From Magnetospirillum sp. (lineage in GTDB: Bacteria; Pseudomonadota; Alphaproteobacteria; Rhodospirillales; Magnetospirillaceae): a stretch of 64,000 nucleotides of DNA. Within the stretch, counting starts at the first letter, position 1. Each line of letters starts with the position of its first letter. Location: contig JANQAI010000005.1 in the NCBI GenBank assembly GCA_024707145.1, forward strand, positions 620,001-684,000. Reading direction: 5' to 3'. Of this stretch, positions 62,749 through 64,000 are shown piece after piece. Made by a program: the position numbers and the translations under genes. The notes beneath the pieces were generated by a model. The model ran no database searches and was not told where the DNA came from. It was given only the letters and a program-made list of their open reading frames with translations.

Positions 62749-62771
62749 GGACACCCTCCCACCCTCGGCCC

Positions 62772-63302
62772 TCAGCGGGCCAGCGTCCAGTCCGAGAAAT
62801 CGCCGCCGGTGGTGCGGCTGCGGCAGAAGGTCAGCGGCCAGGAATAACCGGTGGTGCGGGGATGGGCGCCGTCGAAGGTGAAGGCGCCGTCCTTGACGAC
62901 CGGCAGGGCCTCGGTGCTGGTCAGCGAGACCTTGTTCTCCACGCACTCGCCGGCCTCGGTGGAATCGCGCCGGGTGGTGCGCACCACCGCCTTGTAGGTG
63001 GCGTTGCGTTCCTCGGCGCTGTATTCCGACGCCTTGCCGGGGCCGGCATCGTCCAGACCGCCCAGGCGCGACTTCACCGCCTTCAAGGCCGCCTCCTTCA
63101 GTACGCCGGTCATCAACCGGTTGGCCGGGCCGTCGGCGGACAGGGCGTAGGCATCCACATTGGCGAACACCGCTTCGACCACGGGCGCCGGCAGGCGCAT
63201 CTCACGGGCGACGTCGCCCACTTCGCTGGCCGAGGCCGGCAGGGTGGAGGCGGACAGCAGCAGGATGGCGGCGGGCAGGGGGTGCTTGAACAGGCGTGGC
63301 AT
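62772..63302 (-). CDS. secreted protein of unknown function
   Basis: A 176-residue protein with a signal peptide (HPLPAAILLLSASTLPASAS). The mature part has two Cys (GECVENKV and FCRSRTTGGDFSD) that could form a disulfide, and it ends DWTLAR. No family is recognised. The start is ATG 63302, and the gene converges on the AT-richer orphan gene. Codon use is typical of the window. Confidence 0.68.
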   Translation of the reverse strand: MPRLFKHPLPAAILLLSASTLPASASEVGDVAREMRLPAPVVEAVFANVDAYALSADGPANRLMTGVLKEAALKAVKSRLGGLDDAGPGKASEYSAEERNATYKAVVRTTRRDSTEAGECVENKVSLTSTEALPVVKDGAFTFDGAHPRTTGYSWPLTFCRSRTTGGDFSDWTLAR

Positions 63303-63481
63303 GACGATCCTCGCGGGGGCAGCAAAAGCGCCGAAGGCTAGCAAAACGCCCGGGTGCCCACATGTGCGGGAATCGCATGGGTCGGCTTCGTCTTCGGCCA
63401 GCCCGGCCCGCAAGATTGATTTGTCGCTCCGCCCCACCGGCCGCATGTTGAGGGGAGGCAACATGGAACGGAGAGGCCGGC

Positions 63482-64000
63482 ATGAAGATCGGGGTCATCG
63501 GATTGGGGCAGATGGGCGTGGGCATGGCGGCCAATCTGGTCAAGGCGGGGCACCAGGTCACCGTGTACAACCGCACGCGGGCCAAGGCCGAGCCGCTGGT
63601 GGCCCTGGGCGCCACCGCCGCCGCCAGCGTAGCCGAGGCCTGCGACGGCGAGGCGGTGGTCACCATGCTGGCCGACGACGAGGCGCTGGAGGCGGTGGCC
63701 TTCGGCGACGGCGGCATCCTCGCCCACTTGCCCAAGGGGGCGGTGCACGTGTCCTCCAGCACCATCGGTGTGGCCCTGGCCGAGCGTCTGGCCGCCGCGC
63801 ATGCCGAGGCCGGCCAGCGCTTCGTTTCCGCCCCGGTGTTCGGCCGTCCCAACGTGGCCGCGGCCGGCGAGCTGTTCGTGGTGGCGGCCGGCGCGGCCGA
63901 TGCGGTGGCCAAGATGCAGCCCCTGTTCGACGCCGTCGGCCGGCAGACCTTCGTGGTGGCCGAGACGCCACAGACCGCCAATTTGGTCAAGCTGAGCGGC
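63482..64000 (+). CDS. NAD(P)-dependent beta-hydroxyacid dehydrogenase (partial, cut by window end)
   Basis: The first 173 residues of a 3-hydroxyisobutyrate dehydrogenase/GlxR-like protein. The dinucleotide-binding motif is IGLGQMGVGMAANLVKAGH (GxGxMG at 7-12), followed by VYNRT. The substrate-binding SAPVFGRPNVAAAGEL and the catalytic Lys in TANLVKLSG are present. The C-terminal helical domain lies beyond the window. The reaction oxidises a beta-hydroxyacid; the exact substrate is unknown. ATG 63482. Confidence 0.9.
   Translation, partial: MKIGVIGLGQMGVGMAANLVKAGHQVTVYNRTRAKAEPLVALGATAAASVAEACDGEAVVTMLADDEALEAVAFGDGGILAHLPKGAVHVSSSTIGVALAERLAAAHAEAGQRFVSAPVFGRPNVAAAGELFVVAAGAADAVAKMQPLFDAVGRQTFVVAETPQTANLVKLSG

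Noticed and set aside
1..64000. tRNA, rRNA or CRISPR array
   Set aside because: No cloverleaf with TTC-type T-loop and acceptor, no rRNA-like sequence, and no regularly spaced direct repeats were found by eye; a tRNA search programme would be decisive.

Overview
The window looks like a chromosomal segment of a high-GC alphaproteobacterium of the Rhodospirillales, most like Magnetospirillum or Paramagnetospirillum. The reasons are an unmistakable CtrA, a DivL-like pseudokinase, a DivK-like receiver, MmcB, a plant-type glutamate-cysteine ligase, many PAS/GGDEF/EAL/HD-GYP proteins, and strong G/C preference at third codon positions. The species is an inference. I see no rRNA, tRNA, CRISPR array, transposase or prophage.

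Layout. 1-5.7 kb: lipoprotein hydrolase and YjbQ protein, a PanD-like protein with QueC, MmcB, ZapE and a YqaA/DedA membrane protein; two families of inverted, hairpin-rich elements sit between these genes. 5.8-15.4 kb: DivL-like pseudokinase, chorismate mutase and glutamate-cysteine ligase, CtrA, then divergent fliI-fliJ, an RlmM-like methyltransferase and an unknown helical protein. 15.8-26.6 kb: a signalling block with a REC-PAS-GGDEF-EAL protein translationally coupled to a DivK-like receiver, a membrane PP2C phosphatase divergent from a response-regulator diguanylate cyclase, a PAS protein and a DUF748/AsmA-like envelope protein. 26.7-34.5 kb: outer-membrane receptor, thioredoxin-like ferredoxin, FmdB, an SDR coupled to SppA, a lone HigA antitoxin and small secreted proteins. 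34.6-47.5 kb: chemoreceptor, polyphosphate:AMP phosphotransferase, UbiD, HD-GYP phosphodiesterase, YqhA, two tiny overlapping genes, heme A synthase with an M23 peptidase, a TldE/PmbA-VOC pair and a glycine-zipper lipoprotein. 47.6-51.6 kb: a sulfonate/taurine-type operon (dioxygenase, binding protein, permease, ATPase) and DoxX. 51.8-58.5 kb: a three-gene transglutaminase / circularly permuted ATP-grasp / alpha-E operon. 58.6-64 kb: hydrolase, TMEM175-like channel, DUF5996 and pirin pair, an AT-richer orphan gene, a secreted protein, and a dehydrogenase cut by the window edge.

How the genes may work together. Between 5.8 and 23.6 kb, proteins related to the CtrA cell-cycle/motility pathway (DivL-like, CtrA, DivK-like) are interleaved with c-di-GMP enzymes and flagellar export genes; an HD-GYP enzyme and a chemoreceptor lie further on. 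This fits control of motility versus surface growth, but no regulatory link was demonstrated here.

Major caveat. At least fourteen one-base insertions break otherwise normal genes, and twelve turn a GAG-CTG (Glu-Leu) junction into GAGCCTG. Two more are CAGCTG to CAGCCTG and GATCTG to GATTCTG. This is almost certainly a systematic sequence error rather than biology. Affected genes are annotated as full-length CDS, with the break position given in each entry.
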